Assembly: GCA_016711105.1 (NCBI GenBank)
Contig: JADJTO010000023.1
Coordinates: 1-19,854, forward strand
DNA from: Micropruina sp.
GTDB taxonomy: Bacteria; Actinomycetota; Actinomycetes; Propionibacteriales; Propionibacteriaceae
Length of the DNA: 19,854 nt
Direction of reading: 5' to 3'
Shown: one piece after another, positions 8,628 through 16,721 of the stretch
How the letters are laid out: every line of letters begins with the position of its first letter
How positions within the stretch are numbered: position 1 is the stretch's first letter
Made by a program: the position numbers and the translations under genes
The notes under the pieces: model-generated
Seen by the model: the letters and a program-made list of their open reading frames with translations, nothing else
Databases searched by the model: none
Told to the model about the DNA's origin: nothing

Positions 8628-9482
8628 CTAGTCGTCCCCCTTCGAGGGTGAGGGCGATGGCGAGGGACTGCTCGACACCGTCGGCTCGATCACTTCCTTG
8701 GCCAACACCAACGTGATCACCTTGGTCCGCTTGATCACCTCTCCGACGGCCGGATCCTGCGAAATCACCCGTCCGGGGGTTTCGGTCGACTCCTGCTCGG
8801 TGAACTTCACCTTGAAGCCGTTCTGTTCGGCGTAGGCGGTGGCGGCGGCCTTGGTCATGTTGAAGAAGTTCGGCACCGAGCCGGTCCCCGCCGCGTAGTA
8901 GATCGTGATCCGCGCATCGAGCGCGATGCTGGCACCGCTCACGGGTTGCAGGTCGAGCACCTCGTCGGGTTTGGCGCTGGACGGTTCGGTCGCCGCCACC
9001 TCGGCTCGCACATTCGTGAAGCCCAGATCCTTGAGTTCCTTCTGCACAGCGTCGAGGTCCATCCCGAGCAGATTCGCCGGAATCGTCGCCTTCTTCGGCC
9101 CGATATTGATCAGGATCGTCACCGTAGATCCGACCTTGACCCGCTGGTCGGCCACCGGGTCTTGCTTGGTGACCCGACCCACCGTTTCGTCGTCCGGCCC
9201 GACGACGGTTTGCACCACGGGCACCAGGCCCTCAGCGCGGATCTTCTCCTCGGCGGTGATCTGCTGCAGTTCGGAGACACTGGGGACGGCCACCTCACGG
9301 GTCAGGGCGTCGGGGTTCAGCATCAGGGCCGTGCCGACCCCGGCCACCACCACGACCAGGAAGGCGATCAGCCCCCAGAGCCAACCACGCCTCGGTTTCT
9401 GCTCCACCTCGCGGGACGGCAGCGCACGCTGCGGCATGGTGTCTCCCGCGCCGGCGGGAGGCATGGCGGCGGCGGCCGTCAA
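8628..9482 (-). CDS. pknB: PknB extracytoplasmic part: transmembrane segment plus three PASTA domains
   Basis: This is 284 codons from a TTG at 9482, in the +1 frame relative to the kinase domain just upstream. It holds a basic stop-transfer (EQKPRRGW), one membrane segment (WGLIAFLVVVVAGVGTALML), three PASTA domains (starting near VAVPSVSEL, ATIPANLLGM and GSVPNFFNM), and a Ser/Pro/Asp-rich end. PASTA domains sense muropeptides or lipid II outside the cell. There is no good ribosome-binding site before the TTG, and a single missing base just before the kinase stop (9490-9488) would join both parts into a standard 589-aa PknB (Mycobacterium PknB is 626 aa with four PASTA domains). I therefore read this as the C-terminal half of one kinase, split by an indel. 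A true two-gene split is the alternative. Confidence 0.85.
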   Translation of the reverse strand: MTAAAAMPPAGAGDTMPQRALPSREVEQKPRRGWLWGLIAFLVVVVAGVGTALMLNPDALTREVAVPSVSELQQITAEEKIRAEGLVPVVQTVVGPDDETVGRVTKQDPVADQRVKVGSTVTILINIGPKKATIPANLLGMDLDAVQKELKDLGFTNVRAEVAATEPSSAKPDEVLDLQPVSGASIALDARITIYYAAGTGSVPNFFNMTKAAATAYAEQNGFKVKFTEQESTETPGRVISQDPAVGEVIKRTKVITLVLAKEVIEPTVSSSPSPSPSPSKGDD

Positions 9483-9487
9483 GGGGC

Positions 9488-10396
9488 TCAGGCCATCACC
9501 TGAGTGGGGGCGGCCGGTACGACCACCGGCATGGACGCGCTCACGTCCTGGCCGGCCAGCAGTCGTCCGATGTCGGCGCGCATCGCCGCCGCGGTTTGGT
9601 AGCGGTGAGCCGCGTCCTTGGCCAGGGCTTTGAGGACGATCGCGTCCATGGACGGGGTGATCATGGGGTCGAGCTGGCTGGGCGGAACCGGGGCTTCGCG
9701 GACGTGCTGGTAGGCCACGGAGACCGGCGAATCGCCCTGGAACGGCGGCTTGCCGACCAGCAGTTCGTAGAGCATGCAGCCGGCGGAGTAGATGTCGGAG
9801 CGGGCGTCCACCGTCTCGCCGCGGGCCTGCTCGGGCGAAAGATACTGCGCGGTGCCGATCACGGCGGCGGTCTGGGTCATCGTGGCGGACGTGTCCGCGA
9901 CCGCGCGAGCGATGCCGAAGTCCATCACCTTGACCATGCCGGTGGAGGTCAACATGACGTTGGCCGGCTTGATATCGCGGTGCACGATGCCCGCTTTGTG
10001 TGAATAGCTGAGCGCTTCCAGCACCCCCTGGGTGAACTCCAGGGCGCGGGAGGGGAGAATCTTGCGTCCGTCCCGGAGCAGGTCACGCAGGGTGTGGCCC
10101 TCGACGAGTTCCATCACGATGTAGGGGACGCTGATCCCGGTCGTCGGATCGGGCTCTTCGCCGGTGTCGTAGACGGCGACGATGTTGGGGTGGTTAAGCC
10201 CGGCCGAGGCCTGGGCTTCGCGCCGGAAGCGGGCCTGGAAGGTGGGGTCAACGGCGAGATCGATCCGCAGTTGTTTGATCGCCACGTCTCGTCCCAGACG
10301 GGTGTCCTTGGCCCGCACCACCTGGGCCATGCCGCCGCGTCCTAATGGGCCGGCCAGTTCGTAGCGCCCCCCGAGCAGCCTTGGCGTCTCGGTCAT
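9488..10396 (-). CDS. pknB: PknB Ser/Thr protein kinase catalytic domain
   Basis: Start ATG 10396, with an AGGG about 10 nt upstream. This part encodes 302 aa of cytoplasmic kinase. Hanks-type motifs are complete: P-loop GRGGMA (19-24), ATP-site K41, helix-C E60, HRD with D141, DFG with D159, and SPEQAR. The activation loop MTQTAAVIGTAQYLSPEQ matches mycobacterial PknB as I recall it, with T174 and T176 as the autophosphorylation sites. It phosphorylates cell-wall and division regulators in response to PASTA ligands. The frame ends in APTQVMA-stop, only 6 nt before the PASTA frame opens, and the missing membrane segment is in that frame. One base is probably missing near 9491-9495. It is the last gene of the fhaA-pknB operon, 58 nt after pbpA. 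No pknA lies between pknB and pbpA, unlike in Mycobacterium. Confidence 0.93.
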   Translation of the reverse strand: MTETPRLLGGRYELAGPLGRGGMAQVVRAKDTRLGRDVAIKQLRIDLAVDPTFQARFRREAQASAGLNHPNIVAVYDTGEEPDPTTGISVPYIVMELVEGHTLRDLLRDGRKILPSRALEFTQGVLEALSYSHKAGIVHRDIKPANVMLTSTGMVKVMDFGIARAVADTSATMTQTAAVIGTAQYLSPEQARGETVDARSDIYSAGCMLYELLVGKPPFQGDSPVSVAYQHVREAPVPPSQLDPMITPSMDAIVLKALAKDAAHRYQTAAAMRADIGRLLAGQDVSASMPVVVPAAPTQVMA

Positions 10397-10454
10397 GGTG
10401 CTGATCCCTTCAGGCCGATGGGTTCTGAGGCTCGCCGTGGGTGGGTGGTCGCGA

Positions 10455-11870
10455 TCATCGAAGGGCCTCGATGACGGCCTTGGCGATAGGGGCGGCGACC
10501 CGTCCGCCGGCAATGTCACTGGTTTCCATTTCCGCGTCCTGGACGAAGACGCAGATCGCGACGTCGGGGTCGGAGGCGAAGGCGATGAACCACGCGTACG
10601 GGGCGCGAATGTTGTCAGAGTGTGCGGTGCCGGTCTTGCCGCCGACCTGAACGCCGTACACCTGCGCGGCGCGTCCGGTGCCGTTCTGCACGACCTGGAC
10701 CATCATCTGCTTCAGCTTCTGCGCGTTGCCTGCGTCCATCGCCACCGAGAGTTGTTGCGGACGGGTCTGGCTGATCACCTGCAGGTCGGCGCCGCGGACG
10801 CTGTCGACGAGGTAGGGCTCCATCACGACCCCGTCATTGGCCACAGCCGCGGCCACCATGGCCATCTGGAGCGGGGTGGCGGCGACCTCGAACTCGCCGA
10901 TCGCGCTCATCGCGGTCTGCGGACGATCCGGGTCGGCGGGGAACTTGCTCGCTGCCGAGCCGATCTCGCTCAGATGCCGGGCGCCGAAGCCGAACTTCTC
11001 GGCTTGGGTGCGCAGCGCGTCCGCACCGAGTTTCATGCCCAAGGAGGCGTAGGCCGGGTTGCAGGAGGTGGAGAGGGCCTGGGTCAGGGTGATGTTGCTG
11101 CCGCCGCAGTTGCCGCCGATGGTGACGTTGGTCCCGGGCAGCTTGACGGCGGCCGCGGGGACGGTGCTGTCGGGGTCGTAGCCGGCTTCCAGGGCGGCCG
11201 CGGTCGTGACCACCTTGAACGTGGAGCCGGGGAAGATTTCTCGGGTGGCCCGGTTCGACAGCGGCTTGGCCGGATCATCGTTGAGCGTGTCCCAGGCTTT
11301 CCGGCTGGAGGCGATGTTGTGCGTGGCCAGCCGGTTGGGGTTGTAGCTGGGGGAGGTGACCAGGGCCAGCACCGCGCCGGTGGACGGGTTAAGCGCGACG
11401 ACGGCCCCCTTGAGGTCGCCGAGGGCATCGGAGGCAGCCTTCTGGGCCTTCGCGTTCAGGGTGGTTTGGACGCTCGCCCCCTGCGGCTTGTTGCCGGTCG
11501 CCAGGTCGATGATCCGGGCCACCACCTGGGATTCGTCGCTGCCGGCGAGCTGTTGGGAGTAGCTGGCCTCCAGCCCCGCGGAGCCATAGACGTAGGAGTA
11601 GTAGCCGGTGACCGCTGAATACAGGTCGCCTTGGGGGTATTTGCGCTGGAACTTGAACCGATCCTTGACCGCGGTGCTCTCGGCGATCGGGGTGTTGCCG
11701 ACGAGGATCGCGCCGCGGTCCTGGGCGAAGGCGGCATCAAGAGCTCGCCGGTTCTGCTGATGGGCGTTGAGGTCGCTCTGCCGGGCGAAGTAACCGAAGC
11801 TCAGGTTGAGCAGCAACGCCAGGGTCATCAGCATCGAGACCACGGCGACCCGGCGGATCGGGCGGTTCAT
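10455..11870 (-). CDS. pbpA: PbpA, class B penicillin-binding protein (peptidoglycan transpeptidase)
   Basis: This encodes 471 aa. The ATG overlaps the rodA stop (ATGA), indicating translational coupling. The N-terminus has one signal-anchor membrane segment (about residues 8-27, VAVVSMLMTLALLLNLSFGY), a short class B linker region, and then the transpeptidase domain. Active-site motifs are present: S216-T-F-K219 (nucleophile and general base), S269-C-N271, and K412-T-G. PbpA cross-links peptidoglycan and works with the SEDS polymerase RodA encoded just upstream. In mycobacteria PbpA is needed for division and is a PknB substrate. The length agrees with the family (Mycobacterium PbpA is 491 aa) and the frame is intact, unlike its neighbours. 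Confidence 0.95.
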   Translation of the reverse strand: MNRPIRRVAVVSMLMTLALLLNLSFGYFARQSDLNAHQQNRRALDAAFAQDRGAILVGNTPIAESTAVKDRFKFQRKYPQGDLYSAVTGYYSYVYGSAGLEASYSQQLAGSDESQVVARIIDLATGNKPQGASVQTTLNAKAQKAASDALGDLKGAVVALNPSTGAVLALVTSPSYNPNRLATHNIASSRKAWDTLNDDPAKPLSNRATREIFPGSTFKVVTTAAALEAGYDPDSTVPAAAVKLPGTNVTIGGNCGGSNITLTQALSTSCNPAYASLGMKLGADALRTQAEKFGFGARHLSEIGSAASKFPADPDRPQTAMSAIGEFEVAATPLQMAMVAAAVANDGVVMEPYLVDSVRGADLQVISQTRPQQLSVAMDAGNAQKLKQMMVQVVQNGTGRAAQVYGVQVGGKTGTAHSDNIRAPYAWFIAFASDPDVAICVFVQDAEMETSDIAGGRVAAPIAKAVIEALR

Positions 11871-13462
11871 CCGATCCTCCCTTGGGCGCGGGTCTCGTCG
11901 TCAGCCGGCGGGTCGAACCCTGACCCGGCGGGGACGCTGACCACCTGGGTGGCCCCGTCGGCGTCCGGAGTTGGGGTGGGGGCGGACGTCGGGGGCGTGG
12001 CTGGGGTCGGCGTGACCTGGGTGGCTTCGTCCAGGCCGGCCGATTGCTCTCCGGCCGGCGCGGGGCGCGGCGGGGGAAAATCGCGTCCGGAGCTGGACGG
12101 GGTGGAGATGACTTGGGTTGCGTCCAGCGCCAAAGATTGGACGGGCTCTCCGCTGACCTGGACGGCCGGCTGCCGGACGCGGTGGGTGATCACGATCAGC
12201 ACCCCGGCCAGCACCCAGTTGGCGATCAGCGAGGAGCCGCCTTGGGACATGAAAGGCGTAGTCAGGCCGGTGAGCGGGAGCAGCCGGGTGACCCCGCCGA
12301 TGATCGCGAAGACCTGGATCGCGAACACGAACGAGAGGCCGGCGGCGAGCAGCTTGCCGAACGGTTCTTGGGCGACCAAGGACGTCCGCAGCCCACGGGC
12401 CACGATCACGCCGTAGACCAGGATCACGGCCATCAGCCCGGCGACACCGAGTTCTTCGCCGATCGCGGCGGCGATGAAGTCGTTCTTGGCCAACGGGGTG
12501 AGGTTCGGCCGTCCACCCCCAGCCGGTGCCGAACAGGCCACCCCAGGCCAGGCCGAACTGGCCCTGGATCACCTGGAAGTTCTGGTCGTAGTTGCTGAAC
12601 GGATCGAGCCAGGCGTTGACTCGCACCTTCACGTGGCTGAACGCGAAGTAGCCGAGGGTGGCGCCGCCGACGAACATGATGCTGCCGATGATCGGCCAAC
12701 TCGGACGTTCGGTGGCCACGTAGAGCATCATCACGAACAGCCCGAAGAAGAGCAGCGACGTGCCCAGGTCTTTCTGGAAGACCAGGACGGCCAGGCTGGC
12801 CAGCCACATGATCAGGATCGGCCCGAGATCACGCGGTCGAGGCAGGTCGATGCCCGCGATCCTCGCGCCGGCCAGGGCGAGCACCTCACGCTTCTCCACC
12901 AGGTAGGACGCGAACGCGATCGAGAGGACGAGTTTGGCCACCTCGGCGGGCTGGAAGTTGTAGCTGAAGACTTCGATCCAGATCCGGGCGCCGTTCTTCT
13001 CGACGCCGATGATCGGGAGCAGCGGCATCATCAAAATGCCCATCCCGATCAGGAACAGCAGGTAGGTGAAGCGTTGCAGGCGCCGATGATCGCGAAGCAG
13101 AATCACCACCGCGCAGAAGGCGACGACGGCGATTCCCGTCCAGGTCAGCTGCAAGGAGGCCGAGTTCATGATCGGGTCGGTGCCCTGGTCGAGCCGGTGA
13201 ATCATGGCCAGGCCCAGGCCGTTGAGCAGCATGATCATCGGCAGCAGCAGCGGGTCGGCATAGGGCAACCGCCAGCGGATCACACCGTGCGCGAGGAGGC
13301 CGAGCCCGGTGAAGATGCCGACCCCCAGATCCAGTTCGGTGGCAGTTCGGCGTAAAGGTTCAGCCCGGTCAGCAGGTAACCCGAGGCTCCCAAGCCGATC
13401 GCGAACAGCAGCATGATGAGTTCGATCCCACGCCGCTTCCGGTAGACGACGACCTCGCTCAT
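11867..13462 (-). CDS. rodA: RodA / FtsW-family SEDS peptidoglycan polymerase; frame interrupted twice
   Basis: Start ATG 13462, one nt after the pstP stop; stop TGA overlaps the pbpA ATG. The N-terminus (MSEVVVYRKRRGIELIMLLF) is in one frame to about 13340. The core from VGIFTGLG to GGLFGTGWG is in a second. From GGRPNLTPLAKNDF to the end is in a third. One missing base near 13340 and a length error in the C5 run at 12516-12520 restore about 531 aa with the usual ten membrane segments and SEDS motifs (FQPAEVAKL, FQKDLGTSLLF, NDFIAAAIGEELG, FMSQGGSS). It polymerises glycan strands from lipid II together with PbpA. The roughly 85-aa cytoplasmic tail is Pro/Thr-rich and contains three D/E/G-A-T-Q-V motifs, candidate PknB phosphorylation sites. 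The shifts look like sequence errors, because the gene is normally required. Confidence 0.92.
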
Positions 13463-13463
13463 C

Positions 13464-14833
13464 TCAGCAGTCCCTCGGCGCCTCGGGCGGGGCGCTTTCG
13501 ATCGGGGGCGTGGGGCTGGGCGAACTGTTCGGGTTCGGCGACGGGCTTTCGGTCCCGTTCCCGGGAGTGACCGAGGGGGACGTGGGGGCTGTGGGCGTGG
13601 GGGTCGCGGTCATGGTGGAGCGGGCCTCGCGCTGTCTGATGCACAGCTGCGAGATCGTGTGCAGCTCGGCGAGGGTGTTCCGGGCGGCGGTCAGGTCGGG
13701 CACCACGATGGTGGACCTGACCTGCTCCTGGTAGAAGAGCGGCAGGTCGATCAGCTGCGTCCGGTCGGCCTCGATCACCCGGGAGAGGGGGAGGCCGATC
13801 ACCTGATCCGGCACGCCTTGGAACACGGCCACGACATCGTTGCTCGGGCCGACGTAGAACTTGGTCTGGATGTAGGAGTACCAACCGGCCAGGCCTCCGG
13901 CGATGGCCAACACCGGCAGCACGACGGCCAGAACCACCTTCACCCAGGTCGAGGGGCGGCGTCCGGCAAGGGGGGAGTAGCGGACGCGTTCGACCCCCTC
14001 GGGATCGGCAGCCTTGGGGACGGCGATCGGGATGGTGTCTTCGCGGGGCTCGGTGTCGATCAGGTTGAGGTCGAGATCGTCGGCCGCCCCCATGATCACC
14101 ACATCACCGGACGGGGGGCCCTCCACCACATCGGCCAGGATGATCGTGATGTTGTCGACGCCGCCCTCGGCGTGGGCCATCGCGATCAGGTCGGTCAGGA
14201 CCTGCTGCGGGTCGTCCTGGATGAGGGCGGCGGCGATCGCCGCGTCGGTGACCAGGCCGCACAGGCCGTCGGAGCAGATCAGTAGCCGGTCGCCCACCTC
14301 GACGTCGATCAACGACAGGTCGGGGCGGTGGTTGGCCTGGCCGTTCAGCACTTTCAGGATCAGCGAACGGTGCGGATGCACCAGCGCTTCCTCCTCGGTG
14401 ATCCGTCCGTCGTCGACCAGGGTTTGGACCCACGAGTGGTCCCGGGTCAGGCGTTCCAGAGCGCCGGCGCGGAGGCGGTAACCGCGGGAGTCGCCGATGT
14501 TGACCAGGGCCAGCCGCTCGCCGTCGAAGAGGACGCCGCAAACGGTGGTGCCCATGCCGTCCACGGCCGGTTCGGCCTCGACCAGATCGGCGATCCGGGC
14601 GTTGGCCCGTTCCAGCGCGCCGGCGGCGATGGCCAGCATGTCTTGGCCGGTGAAGTCGGCGTCGGTGGCGGCCAGTTCGGCGATCGCGACCGCCGAGGCC
14701 AGGTCGCCCGCGGCCGCGCCCCCCATGCCGTCGGCCACCATCAGCATGCTGGGGAGGCGTAGCCAGAATCCTGATTGTTCTTGCGGACGAGCCCGATCTC
14801 GGAGTGGGTCAGGTACCGGAACGCTTTGGGCAT
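13464..14833 (-). CDS. pstP: PstP, PP2C-type Ser/Thr protein phosphatase; frame interrupted once
   Basis: The true start is ATG 14833 (MPKAFRYLTHSEIGLVRKNN), 4 nt after the fhaB stop, with GGAG upstream in the fhaB end. This frame closes at about 14747, while the rest continues from MLMVADGMGG in the next frame. One G missing from the run at 14751-14754 restores 456 aa. PP2C metal and phosphate motifs are visible: RKNNQDSGY, MVADGMGG, NIGDSRGYRL, LLICSDGLCG and GGVDNITIIL. A single membrane segment (VVLAVVLPVLAIAGGLAGWY) and an extracytoplasmic Ser/Thr/Pro-rich tail follow. It is the cognate phosphatase that reverses PknB signalling, with a Mn-dependent cytoplasmic catalytic domain. The operon position between fhaB and rodA is conserved. 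Confidence 0.94.
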
Positions 14834-14837
14834 CGGC

Positions 14838-15305
14838 TCACCGCTCCACGATCATCAGCGTGCGTCCGATCCGTACCGTGTCGGTGAGGGTGAACGGGGT
14901 GGGCACGGTGATCCGCTCGCCGTTGAGGTAGGTGCCGTTGGTGGAGCCGAGGTCTTCGATCACGTAGCCGTCGCCCCCGCGGGCGATCTGGGCGTGCCTG
15001 GTGGAGACATAATCGTCGTCGAGGATCAGCTGGCAATCGGAACTGCGGCCGATCTTGATCCCGCCCTCGAGGGGCAGGGTGAGGCCGACCTGGGTGCCCT
15101 TGGTGATCTTCAGCCGGACGGGCAGGCGCTTGTCTTGGCGCCGCTTGCGCGCCGGTGCGACGACCGGGGAGATCTCACCCAGCTCGTCGGTGGTCACCTT
15201 GCGGCCGAACATGTCGGTGCGGATCACGTTGCCGGTGAACAGGACGAACAGCCACAGCAGCGCCAGGAACAGAATCTTCAGCGCAAGGACGACGAGCTCA
15301 GACAT
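14838..15305 (-). CDS. fhaB: FhaB (FipA-type) membrane-anchored FHA-domain protein
   Basis: This encodes 155 aa. The start overlaps the end of fhaA by 8 nt. An N-terminal membrane segment (about residues 6-26, VLALKILFLALLWLFVLF) is followed by a short linker and one FHA domain (about 75-155). Phosphothreonine-binding residues are present: R87 (GRSSDC), S101 and H104 (STRHAQ), N123 (STNG) and N128 (LNG). FHA domains dock on phosphothreonines made by PknB. In mycobacteria FhaB/FipA links FtsZ and FtsQ at the septum. Its gene order fhaA-fhaB-pstP is the actinobacterial standard. The linker includes TTDE, a possible kinase site. Confidence 0.93.
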   Translation of the reverse strand: MSELVVLALKILFLALLWLFVLFTGNVIRTDMFGRKVTTDELGEISPVVAPARKRRQDKRLPVRLKITKGTQVGLTLPLEGGIKIGRSSDCQLILDDDYVSTRHAQIARGGDGYVIEDLGSTNGTYLNGERITVPTPFTLTDTVRIGRTLMIVER

Positions 15306-16005
15306 CGTGCACCGGCGAGGTGATCGACATTCGGGTGGATCCGATCTCGATGCGGCTGCCGACGCTGAGAGTTGCCTGCCGGACGCGCTGCCCGTTGACC
15401 AGGATGCCGTTGGTGGAGCCCAGATCCTCGATCGTGATGATCGGCTGGGAGCCCCCGTCCGAGACCTCGATCTTGGCGTGGCGACGGGAGATGCCCGGGT
15501 CGTTGATCCGAAGGTCGGCTTCGGTGCCGCGGCCGATCACGACTCCGGGCGGGTTCAGCGGATGCCGCACGCCGTTCACCTCGAGCACCAGGTTGGCTCG
15601 GCGAACCTCGCTCGGGGAGGCGTCCCCGTCCACCCCGGCGACGGCTGAACTGGCCACGGTGAAGCGTCCGGTGGGGAGGGTTTCGTCCAGCTCGTAAGAG
15701 ATCAGCACCGGGCCGTTGAAGATGTAGCCGCGGGAGTCGGCGTAATCGCGCAACTGGGGGCCGATCTCGGCGTTCAGCGTCTTGCTGTACGGGGTGAGCC
15801 GGTCGTAGTCGTGCCGCGACAGCGAGACCACGAACTCGTTCGGGACGAGTTTGCGCTCCCGGGTCAGCAGCTTGGACTCAACGTCCAACTCGCGCTGCAG
15901 GCGGGCCGTGATCTCAACCGGCTGCACATCGCCCTTGAAGGCGCGGGCGAAGACGCCGTTGACGGCGCCTTCCAACTTCTTCTCGACGCGATCGAAGACT
16001 CCCAT
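15298..16005 (-). CDS. fhaA: FhaA, DUF3662 plus FHA-domain protein (short form)
   Basis: This encodes 235 aa. ATG 16005 has a strong AGGAGG just upstream. Residues 1-125 are the FhaA N-terminal domain (DUF3662; MGVFDRVEKKLEGAVNGVFA start, LVPNEFVVSLS). The FHA domain (about 138-228) has R159 (GRGTEA), S173 and H176 (SRRHAK) and N199 (STNG). In mycobacteria FhaA binds the phosphorylated pseudokinase domain of MviN to control peptidoglycan precursor export. The mycobacterial protein is 527 aa with a long Pro/Gly/Tyr-rich linker; here the linker is only about 12 aa, as in other short actinobacterial versions. It is the first gene of the operon, divergent from tRNA-Leu. Confidence 0.93.
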   Translation of the reverse strand: MGVFDRVEKKLEGAVNGVFARAFKGDVQPVEITARLQRELDVESKLLTRERKLVPNEFVVSLSRHDYDRLTPYSKTLNAEIGPQLRDYADSRGYIFNGPVLISYELDETLPTGRFTVASSAVAGVDGDASPSEVRRANLVLEVNGVRHPLNPPGVVIGRGTEADLRINDPGISRRHAKIEVSDGGSQPIITIEDLGSTNGILVNGQRVRQATLSVGSRIEIGSTRMSITSPVHDV

Positions 16006-16063
16006 ACGCCTCCTTCCGGGGTGATGCGGACTGGCCTCCAGACTAACCGGCGGCCGAACGGCC

Positions 16064-16069
16064 AGCCTA
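16064..16069 (-). promoter_or_regulatory. Candidate -10 box for the fhaA-pknB operon
   Basis: On the minus strand TAGGCT lies 58 nt before the fhaA ATG, the same hexamer (and the same following GGC) as before the DUF881 gene. It would give a leader of roughly 50 nt. No clear -35 is seen. Confidence 0.28.
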
Positions 16070-16154
16070 GTGGAGGCTGCGGGCCGGGTGGAGGGTGCGT
16101 CCGTGGCTGGGCGCTCGGGGTGAAGAACCGATGCTGGGAGCTCCGGGGAGCTGT

Positions 16155-16162
16155 GCTAATCT
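16155..16162 (+). promoter_or_regulatory. Candidate extended -10 promoter of tRNA-Leu
   Basis: TAATCT (16157-16162), immediately preceded by a G/C-rich stretch ending in TGTGC, lies about 32 nt upstream of the tRNA. This gives a start near 16169 and a short leader containing a small TCTCG/CGAGA hairpin. Confidence 0.35.
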
Positions 16163-16193
16163 CGTCGGGCTGGTTCTCGGGAACGAGAGTCAT

Positions 16194-16276
16194 GCGCGAG
16201 TGGCGGAATGGCAGACGCGCACGGTTCAGGTCCGTGTGTCCGAAAGGACGTGGAGGTTCAACTCCTCTCTCGCGCA
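16194..16276 (+). tRNA. leuT: tRNA-Leu, anticodon CAG
   Basis: This is an 83-nt class II tRNA. Acceptor arms GCGCGAG (16194-16200) and CTCGCGC (16269-16275) pair fully, with discriminator A at 16276. The anticodon stem CACGG/CCGTG encloses loop TTCAGGT, with anticodon CAG at 16227-16229. A long variable arm GTCC-GAAA-GGAC, typical of leucine tRNAs, and a T-arm with TTCAACT complete the fold. CCA is not encoded. The same tRNA sits next to fhaA in Mycobacterium. It marks the end of the conserved block and the start of accessory DNA. Confidence 0.96.
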
Positions 16277-16283
16277 CTTTTTA
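16277..16283 (+). terminator. T-run directly after tRNA-Leu
   Basis: CTTTTTA follows the tRNA discriminator base; the GC-rich acceptor region precedes it. It is likely the transcription end or processing boundary of the tRNA. Confidence 0.4.
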
Positions 16284-16721
16284 TGCACGGAGATGGCCAG
16301 GGTAAATAGCTTCTGGCAAGGCCTGTTGGTCACGTGCGGTTCAGTCGGGTAGGGCCATGAAATCTCTCTCATTCCCCACGCATTCCCCACGGCCATCCCC
16401 CGATGCCACCCCGTCCATCCCCCGATGCCCCCAGTGCATCCCTCGTGGGCGCCGCCCACCCCCACCCAGAGCGGCGGAGCTGCCCAAATAACCTCCGCTG
16501 CCTGTATTCAGGCAGGGGAGGTCATGAAGGCAGCTTCGTCGGGGTCCGGCTGGGCCGGGCCGACGGGAGGTTATGAGCGCAGTCGTCTGGGCACCTTATT
16601 TCGACCCCCTTGGAGGGTCTCGGGGGGATTGGGCGCATGATTACGGCGTTGGGCATATTGCCACGGGAGTCCCTATCGCCCGGGGGCCGTCTCGCGCGGC
16701 GATGAGGTAAGGGCTGCCGTC
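16284..16721. other. Non-coding stretch with short direct repeats and a hairpin
   Basis: I see no convincing gene in this 438-bp stretch. It contains two copies of CCATCCCCCGATGCC in a C-rich low-complexity tract (about 16391-16430), preceded by a tandem CATTCCCCACG pair, then a long hairpin at 16491-16522. Open frames here have no family-like features. Confidence 0.6.
16491..16522. terminator. 14-bp inverted repeat with 4-nt loop, possible terminator
   Basis: Arms ACCTCCGCTGCCTG (16491-16504) and CAGGCAGGGGAGGT (16509-16522) pair with one mismatch around a TATT loop. There is no T-run after it on the plus strand; on the minus strand TATTT follows. It lies between tRNA-Leu (plus) and the nucleotidyltransferase (minus), so a terminator for converging transcripts is plausible. 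A regulatory or mobile-element end is also possible. Confidence 0.4.

Noticed and set aside
10395..11618. A 407-codon plus-strand open frame opposite pbpA
   Set aside because: Low-complexity Gly/Val/Arg-rich shadow; pbpA on the minus strand has all three penicillin-binding motifs.
11870..13462. Programmed frameshifting in rodA
   Set aside because: Two shifts in one gene, one at a C/G run, and similar breaks in neighbours point to sequence error rather than a recoding signal.
16391..16430. CRISPR-like repeat
   Set aside because: Only two short direct repeats in a C-rich tract, with no regular spacer pattern and no cas genes.
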